32,288 bases of DNA from Meiothermus rufus DSM 22234 (GCF_000423425.1 NZ_AUHY01000032.1:1-32288), one strand, 5' to 3'; numbered from the stretch's first letter, positions 15,441-23,218 are shown. Translations and numbers: made by a program. The notes: generated from the letters alone by a model not told the origin.

Positions 15441-15475
15441 CGTGCATAATGCCGGATGTAGAACCAAGGCCCGCC

Positions 15476-16435
15476 ATGACCCCCAGCGCCAAAACCCAGC
15501 CATGCTTCGCCAAGGGCTTTTCTGGTTGGTGGCCTCCGCTTTGCCTGGCCTGGCTGGTGCTGCTGGCAGCCTGTGTACCGGCCCCGCCCCAGCCCGGTTT
15601 GCGGCCCGCGGGCAGCCCCGATGTGGTGGTGATCGGGTTTGCCGGGCGCTGCGCTTCCCTGCCGGTGGTGGGGGACGGCTGCAACCCCCCTTTCGATAAC
15701 TATGGCTACCTCGACGACCAGGTGTTTCCCCGTAGCCAAAGGCCCCGCCAGACGGCCCAGGCAGTGCTCGAGGCCTTCCGCAGGCTGGGGTACAGCGTGG
15801 AGTACTTCGATGCCTCAGCTTTTCTCTACGCCCACACCAGCGGTATCTCGCGCCAGCAGGAGCCAGGCTACCTCGAGGCGCAAGGCTACCTACGACGGGT
15901 GTACGCCTACTGGATGCGGGGCCTGCGCAACCCTACCCGGGTGGTGCTGCTGGCCCACTCCCACGGCACGGTCTGGGCTAGCCTGTTGGCCTGGAACCAC
16001 CCCGAGGTGCGCTTCGACTATGCCATTTACCTCGACGCCATCTGTAGCTTTTGGGATGCCGATAACATGCACAACAACCGCATCATCCAGGAGTACTACG
16101 ACCCCAGGGGGCTGCGCCGCCCCTTCCCCCTAAACGACGACGAAGCCGGCCAGCCCTGCAAGGCCCTTTGGGTGCCGGGCCTGTCGAACCGGCAAGACCT
16201 CAACGATGTGGTTCCGCCCAATGTGCGGCTAGGCCTCGAGGTGGTGAGCCGCCCCCCCCTCCACCTGCCCCCGCTCAACTTCATCCACGACGACGACCCC
16301 GACTACCGCCCCGATGGTTCGCGGGTGGGCCTGTTCCGCTTTCAGTCCGGCGAAGACCACAGCGGGGTCACCGCCCGCGACAGCGACGCCATGCAGTGGG
16401 TGGTAGGCCAGATTATGGCTTTGGGCCTGCCCTGA
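15476..16435 (+). CDS. Lipoprotein with alpha/beta-hydrolase-like fold
   Basis: The product is 319 residues from ATG 15476, with AAGG 7 bases upstream. An in-frame ATG at 15449 and a longer frame to 15332 are less likely. The N-terminus is a lipoprotein signal: CLAWLVLLAAC with the lipidated Cys at 33. A later segment VVLLAHSHGTVWASLLAW has a nucleophile-elbow-like AHSHG (Ser near 162), and DHSGV near the C-terminus could supply the catalytic His. I infer an envelope-anchored esterase or lipase-like enzyme; substrate unknown. The next gene is also a secreted hydrolase, starting 16 bases downstream from its own -10 element. Confidence 0.65.
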   Translation: MTPSAKTQPCFAKGFSGWWPPLCLAWLVLLAACVPAPPQPGLRPAGSPDVVVIGFAGRCASLPVVGDGCNPPFDNYGYLDDQVFPRSQRPRQTAQAVLEAFRRLGYSVEYFDASAFLYAHTSGISRQQEPGYLEAQGYLRRVYAYWMRGLRNPTRVVLLAHSHGTVWASLLAWNHPEVRFDYAIYLDAICSFWDADNMHNNRIIQEYYDPRGLRRPFPLNDDEAGQPCKALWVPGLSNRQDLNDVVPPNVRLGLEVVSRPPLHLPPLNFIHDDDPDYRPDGSRVGLFRFQSGEDHSGVTARDSDAMQWVVGQIMALGLP

Positions 16436-16439
16436 GGCG

Positions 16440-16445
16440 TAGACT
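16440..16445 (+). promoter_or_regulatory. -10 element (TAGACT) for the secreted hydrolase
   Basis: TAGACT is followed by 6 bases and GTG 16452, the same geometry and hexamer as before the SpoU methyltransferase gene. It indicates an own leaderless transcript although the upstream gene ends only 16 bases before. Confidence 0.45.
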
Positions 16446-16451
16446 CGGGGG

Positions 16452-17600
16452 GTGAAAATCCCTTTTGCAGTGCTTTTTCTCTCTGTTTGCGGTATAGTTC
16501 TGGCCCAGGAAGCCCCCATGAAGCGCCCCGATGCACCCCCCCTGGCTTTGCGCGGCAGCTTTGCGGTGGGGGTTCGAACCCTCTCGCTCGAGCCGGCCAG
16601 CCGCCCCAACCGCACCCTTACCGTTGAGGTCTGGTACCCCACACAGGCCCAAGGCGGCAATGCCCCCATAACCTACAATGCCCAGATAGGCCAGACCCCA
16701 GTGCAGATTCCTGGCCAAGCCCGGCGCGATGCCCCACCAGCCGTAGGCCGCTTTCCCCTGATCGTGGCCTCGCATGGCCAGCCGGGCACCCGCTTTCAGT
16801 TTGCCTACCTGAATGAACACCTGGCCAGTTGGGGGTTCGTGGTGGCCTCGCTCGACCACCCTGGTTCCACCTATCAGACCCTAACCCAGCCGAACTACAT
16901 CAGCAGCATTGTGGATAGGCCCCTGGACATCCTGTTCGCCATAGGTGCGCTGCCCCAGCAGGTGCCCAGCGCCGATGGCCAAAAGGTAGGGTTGCTGGGC
17001 TATAGCTACGGCGGATACAGCGTAATCAATGCGGCGGGCGCGGGGCTGGATGGCGCGGCTTTGGCGGAATACTGCCGGGCCAACAACAACGAGGGCCCCT
17101 GCTTTGCTCTGCCCTTTTTCGCCCAGCTCGAGGCCGTGCGGGGTCTCAGCATGGTTAAGCCCGACCCGCGCATCCAGGCGGTCTTTGCTATGGCTCCCTA
17201 TGGCCAGCCCTGGGTTGGAGCCCGCGCCTTGGCCAACTTGAAGGTGCCCTTGTTTGTGGCCGCAGGCGAGGCCGACGACGTGGCCACCTACCGGCGGGAC
17301 GCCTTGGCCTACTTCCGCCAGGCGGCCTCGAGCCACAAGTACCTCCTGACTTTGCAGGCCGCCCGGCACAACCCCTTTGTGGAATGCCCGCCCCAGGTGC
17401 GCGCCCGGGAAGAGGACTACTGGCGCTGCTGGGAGCCGGTATGGGATATGGAACGGGCCCACGACCTAGTGCGGCACTTTGCCACCGCTTTTTTCGCCCA
17501 CTTTTTGCAGGGCAGCCCCGAGGCGGGAAGGTTCTTGGACCCGGCTCTTCCTGGCTTCAAGCCGCGCACGGCCTTGGGCTTTAGGCTGGAGACGCCTTAG
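16452..17600 (+). CDS. Secreted alpha/beta hydrolase (PAF-acetylhydrolase/dienelactone hydrolase-like)
   Basis: The product is 382 residues. A signal peptide (MKIPFAVLFLSVCGIVLAQ) is followed by an N-terminal strand region ending in TLTVEVWYPT. The hydrolase core has the oxyanion region PLIVASHGQPG, the nucleophile elbow GYSYGG (Ser near 185), an acid candidate in FVAAGEADDVATYR, and a His in AARHNPF. The layout is that of the predicted dienelactone hydrolase / platelet-activating-factor acetylhydrolase group of secreted esterases. The start is GTG 16452 with TAGACT 6 bases before it. The stop overlaps the convergent methyltransferase stop (TTAG, 17597-17600). Confidence 0.8.
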   Translation: MKIPFAVLFLSVCGIVLAQEAPMKRPDAPPLALRGSFAVGVRTLSLEPASRPNRTLTVEVWYPTQAQGGNAPITYNAQIGQTPVQIPGQARRDAPPAVGRFPLIVASHGQPGTRFQFAYLNEHLASWGFVVASLDHPGSTYQTLTQPNYISSIVDRPLDILFAIGALPQQVPSADGQKVGLLGYSYGGYSVINAAGAGLDGAALAEYCRANNNEGPCFALPFFAQLEAVRGLSMVKPDPRIQAVFAMAPYGQPWVGARALANLKVPLFVAAGEADDVATYRRDALAYFRQAASSHKYLLTLQAARHNPFVECPPQVRAREEDYWRCWEPVWDMERAHDLVRHFATAFFAHFLQGSPEAGRFLDPALPGFKPRTALGFRLETP

Positions 17601-19405
17601 CTTTTCTGGCGGCGGGCCCGCAGGTACCGGGCGGCTTCGGCGAGGGATTTGACCTCTTTGGCCGAGAGGCCCAGGTGTTCTTGTAGCAAATGCGTGTCGG
17701 CCAGGCTTTGGGCCTCTTGAACCCGGCCTTGCCGCAGCAGGTGGTCGAGGACCTTGGCCAAGGCCTCGAGGTCGGCCTGGCCCATGTTTACCTTGGGCAG
17801 CACCAGCCGTTCAGCCTCGCTGGGCTCGAGTTTGAGCATACCCCCGCCCAGCGCACGCCCTTCGATCTCGGCGCTGAGCTGGGTCAGCGAGGTCTGGAAA
17901 AGCGCGGCCAGGGCCTTCGGGCTTAGCCGCGCTGTGGCCGAAGGCTGTAGATATACCCCATGCAGGCTGTTAGGGGCCACCGCGCCCAAGGGGTTGGCCA
18001 CCAGCCGGGGGGCTTGGTGGTTCATGTAGGTTAGGAAGGCCTCGGGGGCCTTAGGGCTCAGAGCGTACCAGGGCCGACGTTTGCGGCACTTGTAGGCCAG
18101 GGGCACCCCCTGGGCCTCGCCTTCGCGCAGGTAGCGGGCCAGGGTTGGCGGTGGTTCGGCCTCCTTGGGAATGCACAAGAGATACCCAGCCAGGCTGGCC
18201 ATGCAGGCCTCTTGCCAGTCGGTCTGGGTGAGCCATAGGCCCCGCAGCGCCCCAGCCCGCCACACTGCGGGCCTAAGGAAGGCTTCGGGTATGGCCCAGC
18301 GTTGGGCCTGGGCAGGGCTTAGGTGGAAAAAGGCGTTGTGCCCGGTAACGTAGCCGATGTCTACCCGGGCTACCTGGCCCAGCCGCCAGGAGGCCGCCGC
18401 CAGGCTGCGGTAGAGCTCCCTGGCGAGCCGCACCGTTCCCGGCGCAACGGGGGAGAGCCAGTACGCTGCCAGGCGGGCCTGGCCCGAGACTAGGGCTTTT
18501 AGATCCAGGGCCTGGGCCTTGGGGAACGATCCCCTATCGGGACGGGCTGCGCCCGTGCACCCGGGGGTGGGCCAAAAGGTTTCCAGCTCGGTTGTGTGCG
18601 CCAGCTCCTGCAGCCAGAACACGGCGGGTTCTTCCCCTGGAGACGATCCCCTATCGGGACGGGCTGCGCCCGTGCACCCGGAGGCCCGCCGCCCTTCCGC
18701 CAGCAACAGCAGCACTTCTTGCGATAGGTTGGGAAAGAGCCGCTCACGGCAAGCGATGAGGGTGACTTCGCGGAAGGCGCGGGCCAGGTACTCCAGCACA
18801 GGCCGGGCATAGGCCGCATGGGCCAGCTCGAGCGGTACCACCAGGGCCAGCCGCCCGCCAGGCTCGAGCCAGGCCGCGGCCTGCACTACAAAAGCCGCCC
18901 AGACGCTGGCCCGCCTATCGAGCTGCACCCCCTGCTGCTGGGCCAGGGCCAAAGCCCGCTCCCGCACGGCTTTGTCCAAGCGCTGGTAGCGGATAAATGG
19001 GGGGTTGCCGACCACACAGGAGAGCCGTACAGGCGGCTGAAAATGGAAAAAATCACCCTGGAAAAGGTGCTCTTTGCGGATAGCGAAATGCGTTGCCAGT
19101 ACCCGGACACTTTGCTGGTAGGTGGCGGGGTCGAGTTCTACCCCGAAAACCTGCGCTTCGGGGCTGCCCCCTAGCTGTTGTAGCCGCTCGCTGGCGGCAG
19201 CCAGAAAAACCCCTCCCCCAAAGGCGGGGTCGGCCAGGGTGTCGTGGGGCTTTCGCAGAGCCCAGCGCACCAAAAAGCGGGCCACAGCCGCATCGGTATA
19301 GTAGGCCCCTAGGGTTTTGGCGGCTTCCCCAGTGGGGCTAGGGGGGAGTTGGGCCCAGGGACGTTCGGGCTCGGCTGGTCCCGATAGGGAATCTTCCCAA
19401 GCCAT
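17597..19405 (-). CDS. N6-adenine DNA methyltransferase (TaqI/Eco57I-like), solitary
   Basis: The product is 602 residues. The N-terminus has LGAYYTDAAVARFLVRWAL, typical of this class, then the AdoMet motif I (DPAFGGGVFL, about 59-68) and the catalytic motif NPPF (134-137, GNPPFIRYQRL). The C-terminal half resembles a TaqI-like target-recognition domain (RPWYALSPKAPEAFL, NSLHGVYLQP). It should methylate adenine N6 at a specific DNA site; no restriction enzyme gene lies beside it, so it may be an orphan regulator or half of a lost system. Residues about 242-254 and 281-293 are two copies of one in-frame 39-base repeat encoding GCTGAARPDRGS, probably between the catalytic and recognition domains. 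The first residues (DSLSGP) match part of the same repeat inverted. Confidence 0.85.
   Translation of the reverse strand: MAWEDSLSGPAEPERPWAQLPPSPTGEAAKTLGAYYTDAAVARFLVRWALRKPHDTLADPAFGGGVFLAAASERLQQLGGSPEAQVFGVELDPATYQQSVRVLATHFAIRKEHLFQGDFFHFQPPVRLSCVVGNPPFIRYQRLDKAVRERALALAQQQGVQLDRRASVWAAFVVQAAAWLEPGGRLALVVPLELAHAAYARPVLEYLARAFREVTLIACRERLFPNLSQEVLLLLAEGRRASGCTGAARPDRGSSPGEEPAVFWLQELAHTTELETFWPTPGCTGAARPDRGSFPKAQALDLKALVSGQARLAAYWLSPVAPGTVRLARELYRSLAAASWRLGQVARVDIGYVTGHNAFFHLSPAQAQRWAIPEAFLRPAVWRAGALRGLWLTQTDWQEACMASLAGYLLCIPKEAEPPPTLARYLREGEAQGVPLAYKCRKRRPWYALSPKAPEAFLTYMNHQAPRLVANPLGAVAPNSLHGVYLQPSATARLSPKALAALFQTSLTQLSAEIEGRALGGGMLKLEPSEAERLVLPKVNMGQADLEALAKVLDHLLRQGRVQEAQSLADTHLLQEHLGLSAKEVKSLAEAARYLRARRQKS
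18526..18564 (+). repeat. 39-bp repeat, copy 1, inside the methyltransferase gene
   Basis: This copy begins ACGATCCCCTATCGGGAC, continues GGGCTGCGCCCGTGCACCCG and is identical to copy 2. It contains the perfect hairpin ACGGGC-tgc-GCCCGT. The length is 13 codons and it keeps the gene in frame (minus strand GCTGAARPDRGS). Confidence 0.9.
18643..18681 (+). repeat. 39-bp repeat, copy 2, inside the methyltransferase gene
   Basis: Identical to copy 1 over 39 bases, 117 bases away (exactly 3 x 39, same reading frame). The flanking sequences differ, so this is not a simple local duplication of the whole segment. Confidence 0.9.
19378..19393 (-). repeat. Partial inverted third copy of the 39-bp repeat
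   Basis: GTCCCGATAGGGAATC matches the reverse complement of the first part of the repeat (GATCCCCTATCGGGAC) at 15 of 16 positions. It falls at the very start of the same gene, encoding DSLSG. Being short, it could be coincidence. Confidence 0.4.
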
Positions 19406-19458
19406 GGCCTCGATGCTAAGCCGGGTGGGGGAAATCTACAAGCGGTGGGCCCACTTGG

Positions 19459-19464
19459 TACAAT
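19459..19464 (+). promoter_or_regulatory. -10 element (TACAAT) upstream of the azlCD operon
   Basis: TACAAT is followed by 7 bases and ATG 19472, the leaderless spacing. That ATG opens a short leader frame rather than azlC itself. No strong -35 is visible. Confidence 0.45.
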
Positions 19465-19471
19465 CGCTCCA

Positions 19472-19573
19472 ATGGAGCACGAGCCTAACAGAAAAGCAAA
19501 AACCAATGGATGGGTGCGCCCGCTTCAAGTCCCCTCGAGCCCGGAGCGAAGGTCGCTCAGCCCATGGCGCTAA
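19472..19573 (+). CDS. Possible leader peptide of the azlCD operon
   Basis: A 33-residue frame (MEHEPNRKAKTNGWVRPLQV and onward) starts 7 bases after TACAAT. It stops at 19571-19573, eight bases inside azlC if that gene starts at ATG 19564. The overlap would allow translation of azlC to depend on that of the leader. The peptide has two Trp and no cluster of Leu, Ile or Val codons, so classical branched-chain attenuation is not obvious. It may instead be a chance frame or a remnant of a longer azlC start. Confidence 0.3.
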   Translation: MEHEPNRKAKTNGWVRPLQVPSSPERRSLSPWR

Positions 19574-20280
19574 ACGCGCTACCCACCACCCCCCAGGCTG
19601 CCTTCTGGCGGGGGGTTCTGGCCTCGCTGCCGGTAGCGACGGGTATTGTACCCTTCGGTCTAATCACCGGGATTGCGGGAGTCAAGGCTGGACTGGGCGT
19701 CCTCGAGGTTACCCTGATGTCGGCCTTGGTTTTTGCTGGGGCGGCCCAGCTGGTGGCCTTGCAACTCATTGGGGCTGGGGCCTCGGTCTTCTTCGTATGG
19801 CTGGCCACGTTGGTGGTCAACCTGCGCTATCTGATGTATAGCAGTGCCTTGGCCAAGCCCCTGGAAGCCCTCTCCACGCGCATGAAGCTCCTGGCTGCTT
19901 TCCTGATGGTCGACCAGAACTTTGCCCTGGCCCTGAACCAGTATGGCGTGCTGGGCCCGCGCCTGACCCCCTGGTTTTACCTGGGGATTGGTGGGGTGTT
20001 GTGGCTGGGCTGGGTGGTCTGCACCTATTTGGGGGCCTGGTTGGGAGCCCGCCTGCCCGAGGCTTGGGCGCTGGATTTTGCGGTGCCTCTATGCTTTTTG
20101 GTGCTGCTGGTTCCAGCAGTACAGAGCCGCCCCAGCCTGGGGGCTGCTTTGGTGGGAGGGCTGGTCTCCACAGCCCTGATGGGCCTGCCTTATCGGGCTG
20201 GGCTGTTCATCGGCGCGGTGGCGGGTATTTGGGTGGGGGTGTGGTTGGAGCAGCGGGCTGCCGGGGGGGAGGGGCCATGA
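19564..20280 (+). CDS. azlC: AzlC family, branched-chain amino-acid exporter large subunit
   Basis: From ATG 19564 the protein is 238 residues, a normal AzlC length. It reads MALNALPTTPQAAFWRGVLA and then the conserved ATGIVPFGLITGIAG and FAGAAQLVALQLIG segments. About eight hydrophobic helices follow, with VVNLRYLMYSSAL and MVDQNFALAL typical of the family. AzlC and the small AzlD together export branched-chain amino acids (best shown for BrnFE in Corynebacterium). An in-frame ATG at 19510 would add 18 residues without a ribosome site. AzlD overlaps its stop (ATGA, 20277-20280). Confidence 0.9.
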   Translation: MALNALPTTPQAAFWRGVLASLPVATGIVPFGLITGIAGVKAGLGVLEVTLMSALVFAGAAQLVALQLIGAGASVFFVWLATLVVNLRYLMYSSALAKPLEALSTRMKLLAAFLMVDQNFALALNQYGVLGPRLTPWFYLGIGGVLWLGWVVCTYLGAWLGARLPEAWALDFAVPLCFLVLLVPAVQSRPSLGAALVGGLVSTALMGLPYRAGLFIGAVAGIWVGVWLEQRAAGGEGP

Positions 20281-20603
20281 GTGGGGTGGAGTTTTGGATA
20301 GTGCTTGGGGGTATGACCCTGATTGCCTTTGCCCTGCGGTATGTGCCCCTGGTTATGCTGGAGCGTTTCAACCTGCCACCCCACCTACAACAGGCCCTGC
20401 GCTACGTGCCAGCCGCTACCCTGGCCGGTTTGGTTTTTCCTGCCTTGCTGGCGCCCCAGGGCACCTGGGCCTTATCGCTGGAAAACGAACGCCTCCTGGC
20501 CGGCCTGGTTGCGCTCTGGGTGGCTTGGCGCTTTAAGCACATCCTGCTCACCCTGGGGGTGGGGATGTGTACCTTGTGGCTTTTGCAGTGGCTGGGGGTT
20601 TGA
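20277..20603 (+). CDS. azlD: AzlD family, branched-chain amino-acid exporter small subunit
   Basis: The product is 108 residues with three to four membrane helices. It begins MSGVEFWIVLGGMTLIAFAL and includes the family pattern RYVPLVMLERFNLPPHLQQA, then LRYVPAATLAGLVFPALL. It is the partner of AzlC in the inner membrane. The ATG overlaps the azlC TGA by four bases and GGGGGAGGGG lies just upstream, so the two are coupled. The EamA exporter gene begins two bases after its stop. Confidence 0.9.
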   Translation: MSGVEFWIVLGGMTLIAFALRYVPLVMLERFNLPPHLQQALRYVPAATLAGLVFPALLAPQGTWALSLENERLLAGLVALWVAWRFKHILLTLGVGMCTLWLLQWLGV

Positions 20604-20604
20604 G

Positions 20605-21486
20605 GTGCGGCTGGCTACCCTGGCGCCCTTCCTCTTTGTGCTGTTGTGGAGCACCGGCTTCATAGGGGCCAAGCTGGGGCTGCCCTATGCCGAACCCTTC
20701 ACCTTCTTGTGGCTACGGATGCTCCTGGTGGTGGGGTTGTTGACCGTGCTGGCCTGGTGGCTACGAGCCCCCTGGCCTCGAGGCTGGGCTTTGAAGCTGC
20801 ACCTGGGGGTGTCGGGCCTCTTGCTACACGCGGGCTATCTGGGCGGGGTGTTCTTTGCCATCTCGAGGGGGATGCCCGCGGGTCTTTCGGCCCTGATTGT
20901 GGGTTTGCAGCCCATTCTGACCGCGATTCTGGCGCAGTATCTGCTGCGCGAACGGGTGAGTGTCGGGCAGTGGGCCGGGCTTTTGCTGGGCTTTGGGGGG
21001 GTGGCCTTGGTGGTGCTCGACCCTAAGCGCCAGGGGCTAGCCGGGGGAGGAACCCTCGAGGCCTCGGCCTTTGTGGCGATTGGCCTGGCCCTACTCTGCA
21101 CTACCCTGGGCACCCTCTACCAGAAGCGCTTTGCCGCAGAGATGCCGCTGGTGGGGGGCACGGTGGTGCAGTACGTGGCGGCTGCGGGGGCCTTGTGGCT
21201 CCTGGCCCAGCTATTCGGTGAGCGCATGCAGATCCACTGGACACCGCAGTTTGTCTTTGCCCTGGCCTGGCTCAGCTTGGTGCTTTCCATAGGGGCCATC
21301 CTGCTGCTCATGTACCTGATCCGCCACAACTCGGCCAGCCGGGTGGCCAGCCTGTTCTACCTGGTGCCCCCTGCTACGGCTCTGGAAGCCTACCTGTTGT
21401 TTGGCGAGCGGCTGGGGTTGTGGTCTTTTCTGGGCCTAGCCCTGGCCGCACTGGGGGTGGCTTGGGTGGTGCGCTCTACTTCCTAG
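20605..21486 (+). CDS. EamA/DMT-superfamily exporter
   Basis: The product is 293 residues from GTG 20605, right after the azlD stop; a longer open frame to 20323 only crosses azlD. There are ten predicted membrane helices in two EamA repeats, opening with FLFVLLWSTGFIGAKLGL. The first repeat ends with ILAQYLLRERVSVGQW and the second with ALEAYLLFGERLGLWSFLG, the paired glycine-rich ends of this family. Members export amino acids or other metabolites. Sitting third in the operon with azlCD, amino-acid export is a reasonable guess. Its TAG overlaps the convergent sugar permease stop (CTAG, 21483-21486). Confidence 0.87.
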   Translation: MRLATLAPFLFVLLWSTGFIGAKLGLPYAEPFTFLWLRMLLVVGLLTVLAWWLRAPWPRGWALKLHLGVSGLLLHAGYLGGVFFAISRGMPAGLSALIVGLQPILTAILAQYLLRERVSVGQWAGLLLGFGGVALVVLDPKRQGLAGGGTLEASAFVAIGLALLCTTLGTLYQKRFAAEMPLVGGTVVQYVAAAGALWLLAQLFGERMQIHWTPQFVFALAWLSLVLSIGAILLLMYLIRHNSASRVASLFYLVPPATALEAYLLFGERLGLWSFLGLALAALGVAWVVRSTS

Positions 21487-22295
21487 CCCTTCACCCCGGT
21501 CAGCACCACCCCCTCGATAATCTGGCGCTGGAAGAACAAAAACACCAGCAGCACCGGCAGCACCGCCAGGCTGCTGGCGGCCATAATGAGGTTCCAGGCG
21601 GTGCCGGCCTCGCCGGAGAAAAGCGCTACCCCCACCGGAATGGTGCGCATCTGGGGGCTTTGCACCACCACCAAAGGCCACAGAAAGGCGTTCCAGTTGC
21701 CCAAAAAGGTGAAGATGCCCAGCGCAGCCAGCGCCGGGCGCACCAGCGGGAGGGCCACCCGCCAGAAGACCCCGAACTCGCTCAGGCCGTCGATCCGCCC
21801 GGCGTCCAGCAGGTCGGTGGGCAGGGTCTGGAAAAACTGCCGCATCAAAAAGACCCCGAAGGCGCTAATCAGGCCAGGGAACAAGAGGCCCCAGTAGGTA
21901 TCGGTCCAGCCGTAGGCGGTGCTCATCACATACCAGGGGATGACCAGCATCTCGGTGGGCACCATCAGGGTGGAGAGGATCAAGACGAAGACAAAGTTCC
22001 GACCGGGAAAGCGCAGCTTGGCCAGGGTATAGCCCACCAGGGCGTCGAAGAAGAGCACCGAAAGGGTGGTGAGCAGGGCTACCACCAGGCTGTTGAAGAA
22101 CCAGCGGGGAAACTGGGTTTTGAACAGCACCTCGCGGTAGTTCTCCAGGGTGGGGGCCTGGGGCCAGAACCTCAGGTCGAAAATCTCGGGGAAGGGCTTG
22201 AGCGAGGTGAGGAGCATCCAGACGAAGGGAAAAAACATCACCACGCTGCCCAATACCAGCAGGGCGTAGATGGAAAAGGTAACCAGATGCTTCAT
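21483..22295 (-). CDS. Carbohydrate ABC transporter permease, MalG type
   Basis: The product is 270 residues with six membrane helices. The start MKHLVTFSIYALLVLGSVVM is followed by FPFVWMLLTSLKP, common to MalG-type permeases. The cytoplasmic EAA loop that contacts the ATPase reads DAGRIDGLSEFGVFWRVALP. It forms the inner-membrane channel together with the MalF-type gene upstream; the two junction codons overlap by one base (TGATG). It is the third gene of binding protein - permease - permease. No ATPase gene is present, so a shared sugar ATPase encoded elsewhere is expected. Confidence 0.92.
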   Translation of the reverse strand: MKHLVTFSIYALLVLGSVVMFFPFVWMLLTSLKPFPEIFDLRFWPQAPTLENYREVLFKTQFPRWFFNSLVVALLTTLSVLFFDALVGYTLAKLRFPGRNFVFVLILSTLMVPTEMLVIPWYVMSTAYGWTDTYWGLLFPGLISAFGVFLMRQFFQTLPTDLLDAGRIDGLSEFGVFWRVALPLVRPALAALGIFTFLGNWNAFLWPLVVVQSPQMRTIPVGVALFSGEAGTAWNLIMAASSLAVLPVLLVFLFFQRQIIEGVVLTGVKG

Positions 22296-23212
22296 CAGTA
22301 CTCCACCCGCCGCGATAGAAGCCGCAGCTGCAAGAGCGTGATGACCAGAATCAGCACGAAGAGCAGCACCGTGATGGCTGCTGCGTAGCCCAGGTTGAGG
22401 CGCAGGAAGGCCTGTTGGTAGATGTAGAGGGCCAGGGTCATGGTCGAGCCCAAAGGCCCGCCCTGGTCGTTGAAGTTGAGGTTGACCACCTGGGTGAACA
22501 GCTGCAAAAAACCGATGGTGCCGATCACCGCCGAGAAGACCATCACCGGGTTCAAAAGCGGCAGGGTAATGTGGCGGAAAAGCTGCCAGGAGCTGGCCCC
22601 GTCGATGCGGGCGGCCTCGTAGTAGTCGCGGGGGATGTTTTGCAGGCCAGCCAGGAAGAGCACCACCTGGAAGCCCAGGTTTTGCCAGACCACCACCAGG
22701 GTTACGGTGGCTAGAGCCTGGGTGGGGCTGGTCAGGAAGGGTTGGGCTGGCAGGCCCAGCCAGCCCAGTATCTCGTTGACGATGCCAAAGTTGGGTGAGA
22801 GCATCCAGCTAAACACCCAGGCCACCGCGGCCGCCGGGGTAACGTAGGGGGCGAAGTAGATGGCCCTAAAGACATCGCGCCATCGGGTGATTGCGTTCAG
22901 CAGCAGGGCCACCAGAAGCCCCAGCACCAGCTGGGTCGGCACCCCCAGCAGGGTGTAGAGCACGGTGTTGCGCAGGGCCTGGCCCAGCCGGGGGTCTTGC
23001 AGCATCTCCTGGTAGTGCAGGGAACCCACGAACACCCGCTGGCCGGGGTCGGCGTGCCAGTTAAACAGCGAGAGCCACAAAGCCTGGAAGGCGGGCCAGA
23101 TGCGTATGAAGAGGAAAAAGGCCAGAGGGATGGCTAAAAAGGCCAGAGCCCACAGGGCCTCGCGGGTGGCCAGCGAGACCCTTCGGGGCCGGGTGGGGCT
23201 GGCTGGGCGCAT
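22295..23212 (-). CDS. Carbohydrate ABC transporter permease, MalF type
   Basis: The product is 305 residues with six membrane helices, the first near residues 20-40 (LAFLAIPLAFFLFIRIWPAF). The EAA loop is YYEAARIDGASSWQLFRHIT followed by LPLLNPV. The segment NWHADPGQRVFVGSLHYQEM is the usual periplasmic stretch after helix one. It pairs with the MalG-type permease to import a sugar or sugar oligomer delivered by the binding protein. The gene lies 6 bases downstream of the binding-protein stop, so they form one operon. The substrate cannot be read from the sequence. Confidence 0.92.
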   Translation of the reverse strand: MRPASPTRPRRVSLATREALWALAFLAIPLAFFLFIRIWPAFQALWLSLFNWHADPGQRVFVGSLHYQEMLQDPRLGQALRNTVLYTLLGVPTQLVLGLLVALLLNAITRWRDVFRAIYFAPYVTPAAAVAWVFSWMLSPNFGIVNEILGWLGLPAQPFLTSPTQALATVTLVVVWQNLGFQVVLFLAGLQNIPRDYYEAARIDGASSWQLFRHITLPLLNPVMVFSAVIGTIGFLQLFTQVVNLNFNDQGGPLGSTMTLALYIYQQAFLRLNLGYAAAITVLLFVLILVITLLQLRLLSRRVEY

Positions 23213-23218
23213 GAGGGC

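Larger units (their letters stand above)
14981..15475. other. Long structured intergenic region without a convincing gene
   Basis: About 495 bases separate the tRNA promoter from the lipoprotein gene. Frames on both strands lack codon character, start signals and recognisable motifs. Instead there are palindromes (15092-15138), a TATACT element (15142-15147), a TTGACA (15177-15182) without a good -10, A/T tracts, a 27-bp palindrome holding two DnaA-box sequences (15281-15307), a CRISPR-repeat-like sequence (15372-15406) and a hairpin (15413-15435). The composition is lower in GC than the neighbours. It could encode a non-coding RNA or a protein-binding locus. Confidence 0.55.

Noticed and set aside
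15332-15475. Longer N-terminus for the lipoprotein
   Set aside because: The added residues run through the CRISPR-like repeat and hairpin and would place the lipobox 80 residues in. ATG 15476 gives a normal signal peptide.
21420-22388. 322-residue plus-strand frame across the sugar permease genes
   Set aside because: The sequence is rich in Gln/Glu/His/Gly and is the reverse of membrane-protein codons. The two MalG/MalF-type permeases on the other strand are unambiguous.
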